From: Thermoplasmata archaeon
GTDB taxonomy: Archaea > Thermoplasmatota > Thermoplasmata > Lutacidiplasmatales > UBA184
DNA: 64,000 nt
Reading direction: 5' to 3'
Assembly: GCA_021806135.1 (NCBI GenBank)
Contig: JAJZYB010000003.1
Location: 1-64,000 of the forward strand
Positions 32,998 through 41,074 of this stretch are shown here, in pieces. Each line of letters starts with the position of its first letter. Position 1 is the first letter of the stretch. The notes below the pieces were generated by a model. The model ran no database searches. It had not been told where the DNA came from and worked only from the letters and a program-made list of their open reading frames with translations. A program made the position numbers and the translations under genes.

Positions 32998-34113
32998 TTG
33001 ACCGGGCCGAGCCGGGAGATCCGTTGGCGCCTGGAAGGGGCCATCGTGGACGACGAAGGCATCGCCCCTGGCTACCTCCGGCTTGACGCCTCGGGCCGGA
33101 TCGTCGAACGTGGGCAGCGGGGAACGGCAGGTCCCGGGCCGGGCGGGGAGCGCCGGGTCCGGGGGATCGTGCTCCCCTGGGGCGTGAACGGGCACACCCA
33201 CCTCGCCGACGGGGTCTATCTCCGAGAGCCTCCTCCCCTCTCCCTGGCCCAACTCGTGGCCCCCCCCGGGGGGCTCAAGCACCGTCTTCTTGCAGAGACT
33301 CCCGACCCGGTCAAAGCGCGGAGCATCCGGGGGTCCCTCCATGCGATGGCTCGCGCTGGCGTTGCGGGCGTGGTCGACTTCCGGGAGGAGGGGATCCGGG
33401 GAGTTCGGATCCTCCGGGAAGCGGCCCGGGGGCTCCCCCTGCGGGTCTGGGCCCTGGGCCGTCCGTCCACCACCCCGACCAGTGTCGAGGAGCTCTCCGC
33501 GCTCCTGAAGGAGGCGGATGGACTGGGGCTGAGCTCGGTGAGGGACCTTCCCCCCGGGGAGGACCGCCGGCTCGCCAGCGCATGCCGGTCCGGTCATCGG
33601 CTCCTCGCCCTTCACGCGAGCGAAGGGGTCCGGGAGGAGCTCGGGCCGATCCTTCGGCTGAAGCCGGATCTCCTCGTCCACCTCTGCAAGGCCAGCGCCG
33701 GCGACCTGGACGACGTGCGGAGGGCCCGGGTGGGGGTGGCCGTCTGCCCCCGGTCCAACGCGCTCTTCCGTCGCTTCCCTCCCCTCGCCGCTCTCGAGGC
33801 CCGGGAGATCCCCTTCCTTCTGGGGACGGACAATGCCATGTTCGGGGCGCCCGACCTCTTCCGGGAGATGGAGTTCGCTTACTTGTCCGCCCGGTCCCGG
33901 GGCGAGCCGGTCCGTCCGGAGACCCTCGTCCGGGCCGTTTTCGTCAATCCGTGGAACGTCCTGGGGGACCCCCGACAGGCGTCCCTCGTCCCGGGCTCAC
34001 CGGCGGGAACGATCCTGCTGAGGCTGCCGATCGAGGACCCGGCCTATCAGATCGTGGCCCGGGCAAGTCCCGGAAAGCTATTTGTCCCGCCCCGACCCGG
34101 CCCCTTCCCCTAG
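32998..34113 (+). CDS. Amidohydrolase-family protein
   Basis: A 371-residue metal-dependent hydrolase of the amidohydrolase superfamily, in an archaeal group near cytosine/adenosine deaminases. Metal-site motifs: N-G-H-T-H-L-A-D (about 64-71), L-H-A-S-E-G (about 203), L-V-H-L and G-T-D-N-A-M-F (about 278). V-V-D-F-R-E-E-G-I-R-G-V-R is characteristic of the archaeal group. TTG start at 32998, supported by GGAGGGGGGTG about 8 bases upstream. Ten bases separate it from glyS, so they are co-transcribed. Substrate unknown. Confidence 0.8.
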   Translation: MTGPSREIRWRLEGAIVDDEGIAPGYLRLDASGRIVERGQRGTAGPGPGGERRVRGIVLPWGVNGHTHLADGVYLREPPPLSLAQLVAPPGGLKHRLLAETPDPVKARSIRGSLHAMARAGVAGVVDFREEGIRGVRILREAARGLPLRVWALGRPSTTPTSVEELSALLKEADGLGLSSVRDLPPGEDRRLASACRSGHRLLALHASEGVREELGPILRLKPDLLVHLCKASAGDLDDVRRARVGVAVCPRSNALFRRFPPLAALEAREIPFLLGTDNAMFGAPDLFREMEFAYLSARSRGEPVRPETLVRAVFVNPWNVLGDPRQASLVPGSPAGTILLRLPIEDPAYQIVARASPGKLFVPPRPGPFP

Positions 34114-34122
34114 GAGCCTTTC

Positions 34123-35640
34123 GTGCTGGCCGAGGAGCTGTTCGCGCTGTTCAAGCGGCGAGGGGTCCTCTGGCCGAGTGCCGAGATCTACGGCGGGGCC
34201 CAGGGGCTCTACGACTACGGTCCCTCCGGGCTCGCCCTGAAACGGAAGGTGGAGGAGGCCTGGGTCGGCTGGTTCCTGGGCCTCTCCTCCGATTATTACC
34301 TCATCGACCCGGCCGAGCTCCTGCCGGAGGCGGTGGTCCGGGCGAGCGGACACCTGGAGAACTTCGCCGACCTCGAGGTGGTCTGCGAGAAGTGCCACAC
34401 GGCTTCCCGGGCCGATGCCCTCCTGGAGGAACACGGTGTGACCAACGCCGAGGGCCTTCGGGTGGAGGAGGTCTCCGCGCTCCTGGCCGAGAAGGCGATC
34501 CCCTGTCCCCGCTGCGGGGAACGGGCCCTGAGCGTCCCCCGCCCGTTCAACCTGATGTTCTCCGTGGAGTTCGGGGCCGTGGGCCGCGAACGCGCCTACC
34601 TGCGGCCCGAGACCGCCCAGGGGAGCTACCTCTCGTTCGCCCGGATGTGGGAGGTGGGGCGTAAGCAACTGCCCCTGGGCCTGGCGGTGGTCGGAAAGGC
34701 GTTCCGCAACGAGATCGCCCCCCGGCAGGTGCTCTTCCGGATGCGGGAGTTCACCCAGGCCGAACTGCAGATCTTCTTCGATCCGGAGAGCTTTTCCGTC
34801 CCCTTGGAGAAGGTGAAGGACCTGTCCCTACCGGTGCTCCGGGCCGAGGCCCGTGCCCGCGGCGAGACCGAGGCCACCGGGACCGCCCCCTCCGATCTGG
34901 TCGCCGCCGGGCTTCCCGCGTTCTACGTCTACCATCTGGCACAGGAGTTCCGATTCTTCACCCGGGTGCTCCGCTACCCGGCGGACCGGCTCCGCTTCCT
35001 GGAGAAGAACGAGAAGGAGCGGGCCTTCTACAACCGGATCCACTTCGATCTGGAAGGGGATCTGCCGTCGCTGGGGGGGTTCCGGGAACTGGGTGCGCTC
35101 CACTATCGCGGGGACTACGACCTCGGGAGGCACAGCCAGGGGTCGGGGACCGACCTCTCCGTCACCACCGCCACCGGACGCCACGTGCTTCCGCACGTGC
35201 TCGAGCTCACCTTCGGCGTGGACCGGAACGTCTGGGCCTTGGGGGACCTTCACCTTTCCCGCGAAGGCCCCGGGACCCCGGGCGAGGAGGAGGCGCGAAC
35301 GGTCTGGAAGCTCCCGGCCCACTTGGCCCCGACCCCGGTCGCGGTCCTTCCGCTCATGCGAAAGGAACACGGCCCCACGGCCGAAGCCTTGGCGCTGTCC
35401 TTCCGCGAGGCCGGGATCCCCGCGACCGTTGGATTGACCGCCTCCATCGGGAAACGGTACGCACGGGAGGACGAGCTCGGGACCCCCTTCTGCCTCACCG
35501 TGGACGCCACCACCCTCGCGGACGGGACCGTGACGGTCCGGGACCGGGACACCCGAAAGCAGGAACGGCGCCCCATGGAGGGGCTCCCCGAGCACCTCCG
35601 GCCCGCTTTTTTCCTTCCCCGCCCATGGAAAACGGCCTGA
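34123..35640 (+). CDS. glyS: Glycyl-tRNA synthetase, alpha2 type
   Basis: A 505-residue class II synthetase. N-terminal S-A-E-I-Y-G-G-A-Q-G-L-Y-D-Y-G-P-S-G is diagnostic. Zinc-type C-E-K-C and C-P-R-C pairs lie in the insert (about residues 88-130). Motif 2 is F-R-N-E-I-A-P-R and motif 3 lies near the end of the catalytic core (E-L-T-F-G-V-D-R-N). E-T-A-Q-G-S-Y matches the glycine pocket. The C-terminal anticodon domain begins near A-P-T-P-V-A-V-L-P. GTG start at 34123. Confidence 0.97.
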   Translation: MLAEELFALFKRRGVLWPSAEIYGGAQGLYDYGPSGLALKRKVEEAWVGWFLGLSSDYYLIDPAELLPEAVVRASGHLENFADLEVVCEKCHTASRADALLEEHGVTNAEGLRVEEVSALLAEKAIPCPRCGERALSVPRPFNLMFSVEFGAVGRERAYLRPETAQGSYLSFARMWEVGRKQLPLGLAVVGKAFRNEIAPRQVLFRMREFTQAELQIFFDPESFSVPLEKVKDLSLPVLRAEARARGETEATGTAPSDLVAAGLPAFYVYHLAQEFRFFTRVLRYPADRLRFLEKNEKERAFYNRIHFDLEGDLPSLGGFRELGALHYRGDYDLGRHSQGSGTDLSVTTATGRHVLPHVLELTFGVDRNVWALGDLHLSREGPGTPGEEEARTVWKLPAHLAPTPVAVLPLMRKEHGPTAEALALSFREAGIPATVGLTASIGKRYAREDELGTPFCLTVDATTLADGTVTVRDRDTRKQERRPMEGLPEHLRPAFFLPRPWKTA

Positions 35641-35678
35641 CCGGGGGCTTCCGGTACCCGGGCCGGCTCAACGCTACG

Positions 35679-35686
35679 GATTTATC
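35679..35686 (+). promoter_or_regulatory. TATA box of the coiled-coil protein gene
   Basis: GATTTATC is centred about 26 bases before the ATG at 35709, consistent with a leaderless mRNA separate from glyS. Confidence 0.5.
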
Positions 35687-35708
35687 TCCAAGGAGCGATA
35701 GGCCATCT

Positions 35709-36320
35709 ATGGTCTCTGGCAACGAACCCCCCCCACCGCCGTCCCCTGCCGGGAACGCCCCTCCCCCTTCTGCACGGGCCGTGGTGGAGGGGGCGCGCCT
35801 GTCGCGGGTGTCGAGCCAGGGGTTCGCCGACATCTCGAAACTTCGCCAGGAATCGGCCAAGTTCGAGCGGCGGGCCTACAAGATGCGCCAGAAGGCCGCC
35901 CACCACACGACCCAGATGGAGAAGCACCGGCACCGGGCCACCATCTACCGGGAGCGTGAGCAGGGGCTTCTGGCCCGGGTCCCCACCCTGGAGCAGGAGA
36001 TGGGCGAGCTCGAAAAGGAGTTGCGGGCGGGCGCCGCCGGGGCGGGGACCGGGGCGGTGCGGGCCCAGGACCAGTCCCGGATCCACGTGAAGATCCGCAA
36101 GATCCAGGAGCGGATCGCGGGCCTGCAACGCAAGGCGAAGGACAACGAGCATCGGGCATCCATGCAGATGCAGGCCGCTTCGGAACAGAAGGTCCAGGCG
36201 GACATGTTCACCGAACGGGCCAAGGTGTTGGAGGCGGAGGCCGCCGCCTTCACCCAGCGGGCGGACCGGATGCAACGGGCCGCCGAGACCGAGCCTGCCA
36301 ATCCGATGGCCGGGCACTGA
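35709..36320 (+). CDS. Coiled-coil protein, unknown function
   Basis: A 203-residue soluble protein. The first 30 residues are Pro/Ala-rich; from about 40 to 195 it is almost wholly helical and charged, with many Gln, Lys, Arg and Glu, broken by an Ala/Gly segment near 107-118 (A-G-A-A-G-A-G-T-G). This suggests a helical hairpin. It has no Cys and no membrane helices. It lies 17 bases before the start of the UPF0200-type kinase gene, so they share a transcript. No family recognised. Confidence 0.7.
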   Translation: MVSGNEPPPPPSPAGNAPPPSARAVVEGARLSRVSSQGFADISKLRQESAKFERRAYKMRQKAAHHTTQMEKHRHRATIYREREQGLLARVPTLEQEMGELEKELRAGAAGAGTGAVRAQDQSRIHVKIRKIQERIAGLQRKAKDNEHRASMQMQAASEQKVQADMFTERAKVLEAEAAAFTQRADRMQRAAETEPANPMAGH

Positions 36321-36337
36321 GGACCGTGCCCGGCGCC

Positions 36338-36886
36338 ATGAAACTCGTGGTCACTGTGGGCATGCCGGGCTCGGGCAAGGACGAGCTGGTGAAGGTGGGC
36401 CAGGAGCTCGGGCTGAGCGTCATCAAGATGGGGGACCTGGTCCGGGACGAGACCCGGCGCCGGGGGATGGCGCTCAACGGGCCGAACATCGCCCGGGTCG
36501 CCAATGAGGAACGGGAGAGGCATGGCCCCTCAGTCTGGGCCAAGCGGGCGATCCCGCTCATCGGGGAGACCAAGGTCCTGGTCGATGGCTGCCGGGGGGA
36601 CCAGGAAGTGAACGTGTTCCGGCACAACTTCGGGGACCTGACCGTGGTGGGGATCTACGCGTCCCCGGAGACCCGGTTCGAGCGGCTGAGCCGGCGGGGA
36701 CGGGGCGACGACGGGATGAATCTGGAGGACTTCTCCGAACGGGACCGCCGGGAGCTCAAGTGGGGGATCGGGAACGCCTTCGTTCTCGCGGACCGGATGC
36801 TGATCAACGAGGGACCCCTCGAGGAGTTCCGTCGTCAGGCGCGGGACCTCCTGAAGGCGATCCTCGCCCGCGAGGAAGAGGATTGA
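36338..36886 (+). CDS. UPF0200-type P-loop nucleotide kinase
   Basis: A 182-residue P-loop protein of the archaeal UPF0200 group, related to dephospho-CoA and adenylate kinases. The P-loop G-M-P-G-S-G-K-D lies at about residues 8-15 and a Walker B-like V-L-V-D-G-C-R-G at about 83. The LID-like segment R-R-G-R-G-D-D-G and D-F-S-E-R-D-R-R-E-L follow. The ATG at 36338 is preferred over the in-frame GTG at 36326 because the first strand begins at once. Its substrate is not established. It overlaps the SixA start. Confidence 0.8.
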   Translation: MKLVVTVGMPGSGKDELVKVGQELGLSVIKMGDLVRDETRRRGMALNGPNIARVANEERERHGPSVWAKRAIPLIGETKVLVDGCRGDQEVNVFRHNFGDLTVVGIYASPETRFERLSRRGRGDDGMNLEDFSERDRRELKWGIGNAFVLADRMLINEGPLEEFRRQARDLLKAILAREEED

Positions 36887-37413
36887 CCCCGGGCACCCCA
36901 ACGGGCCGGCTCATCCTGCTCCGTCACGCTCCCGCGGCTCCCCGGGACCCCCGGCGTTGGCCCGACGACCGGGACCGTCCCCTCTCCGACGAGGGGGCGG
37001 AGGATTTCCTGGGGGCGGCCCGCGGCCTGAGCCGGCTGCTCTCGGAGGAGGGAGAGATCCTGACGAGCGCTCTACGTCGGGCCCGGCAGACCGCCGCGCT
37101 GCTCCACCGGGCCTGGAAGGGCTCTTCCTCCCCTCGCCTCTTCCCTCCCTTGAACGAGACGGGCGACTCCGGGGGCCTCCTCGCGGCGCTCGGTCGACGG
37201 CCCTGGCGCGGGGATCGGGTCCTGGTCGGGCATGAACCCCAACTGGTGGGCCTGGTGGGGCTCGCCCTGACCGGAGAGGCCATCCCCGTGGTGGACCTCT
37301 CCCGGGGCGGGGCCATCGCCCTGGCCTTCTCCGGTCCCCCCGGCCCCCAGCGGGGGACCCTTCTCTGGGGGCTCAGCCGGAAGCAGCTGCGTCTGCTGGG
37401 CGAGCAGGAGTAA
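36883..37413 (+). CDS. sixA: Phosphohistidine phosphatase SixA-like
   Basis: A 176-residue histidine phosphatase. The catalytic R-H-A motif is in L-I-L-L-R-H-A-P (RHA rather than the common RHG), the second arginine in L-R-R-A-R-Q-T-A, and the second histidine in V-G-H-E-P-Q-L, which is the SixA form. The TTG start overlaps the stop of the kinase gene (TTGA). SixA-like genes are often found with CHAD and polyphosphate genes; a CHAD gene lies 1.4 kb away on the opposite strand. Confidence 0.82.
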   Translation: MTPGTPTGRLILLRHAPAAPRDPRRWPDDRDRPLSDEGAEDFLGAARGLSRLLSEEGEILTSALRRARQTAALLHRAWKGSSSPRLFPPLNETGDSGGLLAALGRRPWRGDRVLVGHEPQLVGLVGLALTGEAIPVVDLSRGGAIALAFSGPPGPQRGTLLWGLSRKQLRLLGEQE

Positions 37414-37449
37414 GGGGTGGGACCCCCGACCGGGTCCGCCGGTGGAGAG

Positions 37450-38820
37450 ATGGCGAAAGACCCGCAGGCCGCTCCGCGGGGGCGACCGTTGCCGGTGTAT
37501 GTGTTCCCCTGCCGGATCCAGCAGGGGCTCGGGGAATGGGTGGAGACCGCCCGGGCGGTCCGCCTCCTCCCCCGGGCCGGATACCCCCTCTATCACCTGA
37601 GGTCTGCCCTGCCGCAGGGGGAGTCTCGCCGCGACCCCCGGGCGGTGCCGCTGGACCCCAGCCGGAAGGGAACGGAGCCGTTTCCCCCGGTTCGGGCCCT
37701 TGCCACTCCGGTACGGGCCCCGCGTGCCGTAGCCGTGGTCACCTGGTTCGGCGTCACCGCCCGGCGGGTGGATTCCGCGGGGGACCCGATGCCGGGCCCG
37801 TTGGCCGACCGGTTCGAGCGGCTTCGGGAGGCCCACCCCGAAGGGCTCCTCGTCCTCAGCCTGGAGGAGTTCGGGACCGCCCGGACCTCACGGGAAGCGA
37901 TGACGGAGGGCCTACGGCAGGCCGGGTTCACCGGCGAGCAGATCCGGCAACGGCTCAGGACCCCGGGAGGGACGGACCACCTCCGGCGTTACCGGGAGGC
38001 GTTCCGGCAGGCGCGGGCCGGCGAGCGGGACGACGTGCTGCACCTCTTTCCGGAGTTCTCCCCCTCCCTCCCCGCGCTCCGGGAGTTCCCGTTCGCGCTG
38101 CCGATCGGTCCCTTCTCGCCCCCGGGGGACGGCCTTCGCCCCTGGCGCCCCTCCATCCCCCGACGGCCGCTCCGGGTGGTCTGGTACGCCAGCGCGTCCA
38201 GTGCCCCCCGCCTGATGGCCCCGCTCCTCGACGCCCTGGGAGACCTCTCCCGCCCGGTGGACCTTGCCGTCCGCCCCGGCCCGTCCTGGGGACCGTTCGT
38301 CCTCCCCTCGGCCCGGCCCCGTTCCGTTCAGGTCACCGGGCTGGCCCCCGAAGGACGGCGACGTTGGGAGCAACGGCTTCGCCGTGCGGACCTGAGGGTG
38401 GTGGGGGGGAGCCAGAGCCTCCTCGAGGCCATCTCCGGCTCGGTACCCTTCCTCTACTTCAACGGCGCGCTCTCGACCCCTTCCGGAGGATCCGTGGGAT
38501 TCCGGCGGGAGAAACTGCTCTCCTTCCTCCGGGGGTCCGCCCACCGGCCGGCGGAACGGCAGGTGGCCCGGGACCTGAGAGCCTTCGCCGACCTTCGGGG
38601 GATCCCCGGGGTGGTCCGCCGCGCGGCCGGGTCCCCGGCCTGGCGTTCCAGTTGCGTGCGGATGGAGCGGAACGCCGGGAAGAGCTTCCCGGTCCCGCTG
38701 AGGGTCGGGGAACGCTACGTCCTGCGCCTCATCCGGGCCTTCGAGGGAACGGACGAACCGGTCCCCCGGTTCGTCCAGAGGACCCGGGCCTGGCACCGCC
38801 ATGCGCTCGGGGCGGGCTGA
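37450..38820 (+). CDS. Possible GT-B glycosyltransferase-like protein
   Basis: A 456-residue soluble protein from the ATG at 37450 (preceded by GGTGGAGAG); an in-frame GTG lies at 37417. Two Rossmann-like halves can be inferred: the second begins P-L-R-V-V-W-Y-A-S-A-S-S-A-P and contains A-D-L-R-V-V-G-G-S-Q-S-L-L-E-A-I, the sort of segment that binds nucleotide-sugar in GT-B enzymes. The usual acidic residue pair is not evident. The assignment is weak. It follows sixA by 36 bases and converges on the CHAD gene. Confidence 0.6.
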   Translation: MAKDPQAAPRGRPLPVYVFPCRIQQGLGEWVETARAVRLLPRAGYPLYHLRSALPQGESRRDPRAVPLDPSRKGTEPFPPVRALATPVRAPRAVAVVTWFGVTARRVDSAGDPMPGPLADRFERLREAHPEGLLVLSLEEFGTARTSREAMTEGLRQAGFTGEQIRQRLRTPGGTDHLRRYREAFRQARAGERDDVLHLFPEFSPSLPALREFPFALPIGPFSPPGDGLRPWRPSIPRRPLRVVWYASASSAPRLMAPLLDALGDLSRPVDLAVRPGPSWGPFVLPSARPRSVQVTGLAPEGRRRWEQRLRRADLRVVGGSQSLLEAISGSVPFLYFNGALSTPSGGSVGFRREKLLSFLRGSAHRPAERQVARDLRAFADLRGIPGVVRRAAGSPAWRSSCVRMERNAGKSFPVPLRVGERYVLRLIRAFEGTDEPVPRFVQRTRAWHRHALGAG

Positions 38821-38835
38821 CCGGGGGAGAAGGGA

Positions 38836-39669
38836 TCACCGGCTCCCCGGGCCGGAGAGGGCGGAGAGGATCCGGGCGAGCCGGCGGCGTTCCTCCGCCC
38901 GGAACGCGCTGTCCAGGTCCTCCTCCGAGGGAGAGGGGAGCCGGACGATCCACCGGCGGAGGACCTCCACGTCGTGGAGCCGTCCCAGTTCACGCTGGAT
39001 CCAGTCGGGGGAGCCCCGGCGGGCGGCCGGGCCGGTCCGGGCGAGGGCGGGCAACGTCCCGGCGAGGAGGGCCTGGTTGCGGAGGGCCCGACGGAGCCGG
39101 TGAAGCCTTCGGGAGGAGGGACGGCGCCGGGCCCGCTTGAGCGCCCGGCGGGTGCGGTGGGACCGGAAGCGCTGCTCTTGCTCGAGCGCCCGCCGGAAGG
39201 AGGGGGGGCCGGCCTTGAGCCGGCTCCAGGCCCTGCGTTCCCAACGGAGCCCCCGGCGGAAGCCCGTGCTCGTGAGGAGGGTCTGGAGAAGGGCACGGCC
39301 CACCTCCTCTTCCCGGCGGAGCAGGTGATGGGCGAGCTCCAGGGTCACCGCCGGGATCCGGGAGGAGATCTCGGGTCGGTCGAGGAGCTCTCCCACCACG
39401 GTCCGGTCCCGCAGCTCGCCGACCCGCCGGGCCATCCGGGAGACCCGTTCCCGCTCGGTCCTCGCCCTGGCGCGCTCCCCACCGCAGGAGAGACGGGCCA
39501 GCAGCCCGAGGTCCACCCGCAGGGCGCGGAGCTCCCGGTGGAGGCCGTGGACCTCCTCGCCCGTGAGCCCCTCGGGCCGGTCCGCTTTGGAGAGGAGCCC
39601 CTCCAACCGGTCGAGCCGCCCCAGGCCGCTGCGCCGGAGCCCCGCAAGGGTGGCGGTCTCTCGCGGCAC
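38836..39669 (-). CDS. CHAD-domain protein, probable polyphosphate binder
   Basis: A 277-residue helical, very basic protein. CHAD repeats are seen as conserved His/Arg helices: V-H-G-L-H-R-E-L-R-A-L-R-V (about 40-52), L-H-R-L-R-R-A-L-R-N-Q (about 190) and L-G-R-L-H-D-V-E-V-L-R-R-W (about 228). CHAD domains bind polyphosphate through these histidines and arginines and locate to polyphosphate granules. It is the last gene of the ppx-kinase-kinase-CHAD run, 3 bases after the preceding gene. No CYTH domain is attached. Confidence 0.85.
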   Translation of the reverse strand: MPRETATLAGLRRSGLGRLDRLEGLLSKADRPEGLTGEEVHGLHRELRALRVDLGLLARLSCGGERARARTERERVSRMARRVGELRDRTVVGELLDRPEISSRIPAVTLELAHHLLRREEEVGRALLQTLLTSTGFRRGLRWERRAWSRLKAGPPSFRRALEQEQRFRSHRTRRALKRARRRPSSRRLHRLRRALRNQALLAGTLPALARTGPAARRGSPDWIQRELGRLHDVEVLRRWIVRLPSPSEEDLDSAFRAEERRRLARILSALSGPGSR

Positions 39670-39672
39670 GGG

Positions 39673-40383
39673 CTAGGCCCGGGAAGTGAAGAGCGAGCGG
39701 ACAGCGGCACTGACCTCGGCATGCACCGCACCGGGGGTGCGGTTCCCGTTCACGGGGACGAACCCGTACTCCCGGGCCATCCAATCGAACTCCTTGCGTA
39801 AAAGGGCCTGGAAGGCGAAGAAGCTCTCGAACCGGTCCCGGGAGAGACCCAGGTCCATCCCCGACTCCCAGTAGTCCAGCGACCCGTAGCGGGCGAAGGC
39901 CCGGTGCAGGAGCAGTTCCTCCCGGGTGTCTAGGAAGACGGTGAGGTCCGGCTTGAGCGCGAAGGAGTAGAGCCGACGGGCCCACGCCCGGGGTGCGCCC
40001 CGGACGATGGCCCGCGCCATGAGGGTGTAGATGTAGCGGTCCGCGAGCACCACCGAGCCGGAGGCCAGGGCCGGGATGATCTTGTTCTCGAGCTGGTCCG
40101 CAAAGTCCACGGCATAGAACAGGGCCATGGTGGTGGCGCCCAAAACGTGCCCCTGCTTGGCCTGGTCGATCTCCTCGCTGACCAGGGTCGAGCGGCGCAG
40201 CCCGGTGTCCACCACCGCGTGGCCCTGGATCTCGAGGTCCTCCTTGAGCAGGGAGCACTCCGTGGTCCGGCCGGAGCCGTCGGCCCCCTCCACCACGATG
40301 AGCTTACCCTGGAGCCGGCGGAAGGGGACGCCCGGCAGCCGGGTGCCGAAGGTTCGCTCCGGGGGGGCCACCCTAGGCGTCAT
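39673..40383 (-). CDS. Thymidylate-kinase-like P-loop protein with altered Walker A
   Basis: A 236-residue TMK-fold protein. The P-loop reads G-A-D-G-S-G-R-T-T (33-41), with Arg at the position of the otherwise invariant Lys. The D-R-Y motif is kept (A-D-R-Y-I-Y-T-L), and the C-terminal half has D-Y-W-E-S-G-M-D-L-G-L-S, matching the tandem paralogue. The ATG at 40383 overlaps that paralogue's 3' end by 11 bases. It may bind nucleotide or polyphosphate without normal kinase chemistry, or form a heterodimer with its neighbour. It is annotated as dTMP kinase only by fold; context argues for a polyphosphate-linked role. Confidence 0.8.
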   Translation of the reverse strand: MTPRVAPPERTFGTRLPGVPFRRLQGKLIVVEGADGSGRTTECSLLKEDLEIQGHAVVDTGLRRSTLVSEEIDQAKQGHVLGATTMALFYAVDFADQLENKIIPALASGSVVLADRYIYTLMARAIVRGAPRAWARRLYSFALKPDLTVFLDTREELLLHRAFARYGSLDYWESGMDLGLSRDRFESFFAFQALLRKEFDWMAREYGFVPVNGNRTPGAVHAEVSAAVRSLFTSRA

Positions 40384-41074
40384 GGAGCAACGACTCCTCC
40401 TTCGGGAAGCCCGACAGGTGGGGGGCGAGCCGGCGCCGGACCTCCCGTTGGAGCACCTCGATCCCCCGGCCGGCGCGGATGACCTCAAAGTGCTCCGTCC
40501 GGGCGAGCCGGTCGTACTCGCGCTTGAGCATCCCCTGGAAGCGACGGTAGCTCTCCCCCACGTTGTCGGAGAGCTTCAGGTCCATGCCCGCCTCGTAGTA
40601 GCTGATCTTGTCCCGGGAGACCTTCTTGCGCTGGAAGGTGGTCTCCACCGGGACCTGGAAGTAGAAGGTGAGGTCGGGAGCCTGGGCAAAGGAGTAGAGG
40701 CTCCGGACCCAGCCGGGGTCGCAACCCCGGGCCACGTCCCGGCTGAAGGCCGTGTAGATGTACCGGTCGCAGATGACCACGTAGCCGGCCCGAAGCGGGG
40801 GCAGGATGTGCCGTTCGTACCGGTCCGCGAAGTCCGTGGCGTGAAGCAGCGAGAAGGTGGTGGGGGTGAGGAGCCCCCGCTTCTTGCCCCGGCGGATGAT
40901 GGCCGCCACCAGGTCCGAGGAGTTCCACTCGGTGAAGAAGACCCGGTGGCCCTGGGACCCGAGCCACTTCCTCAGCAGCTGGGCCTGGGTGGACTTTCCG
41001 CTCCCATCCAGCCCTTCGAAGACCACCAGGCAGCCAGGTCGGGTACCGGGAGCGCCATCAGCGGAGGATACCAA
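40373..41074 (-). CDS. Thymidylate-kinase-like P-loop kinase
   Basis: A 233-residue TMK-fold kinase with a normal P-loop G-L-D-G-S-G-K-S-T (21-29) and D-R-Y motif in C-D-R-Y-I-Y-T-A-F. The S-Y-Y-E-A-G-M-D-L-K-L-S segment near residue 170 is shared with the downstream paralogue and is not a hallmark of ordinary dTMP kinases. A basic K-K-R stretch (R-R-G-K-K-R-G, about 62-68) may bind a polyanion. The start overlaps the ppx 3' end by 17 bases. The real substrate may be dTMP, another nucleotide or polyphosphate. Confidence 0.8.
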   Translation of the reverse strand: MVSSADGAPGTRPGCLVVFEGLDGSGKSTQAQLLRKWLGSQGHRVFFTEWNSSDLVAAIIRRGKKRGLLTPTTFSLLHATDFADRYERHILPPLRAGYVVICDRYIYTAFSRDVARGCDPGWVRSLYSFAQAPDLTFYFQVPVETTFQRKKVSRDKISYYEAGMDLKLSDNVGESYRRFQGMLKREYDRLARTEHFEVIRAGRGIEVLQREVRRRLAPHLSGFPKEESLLHDA

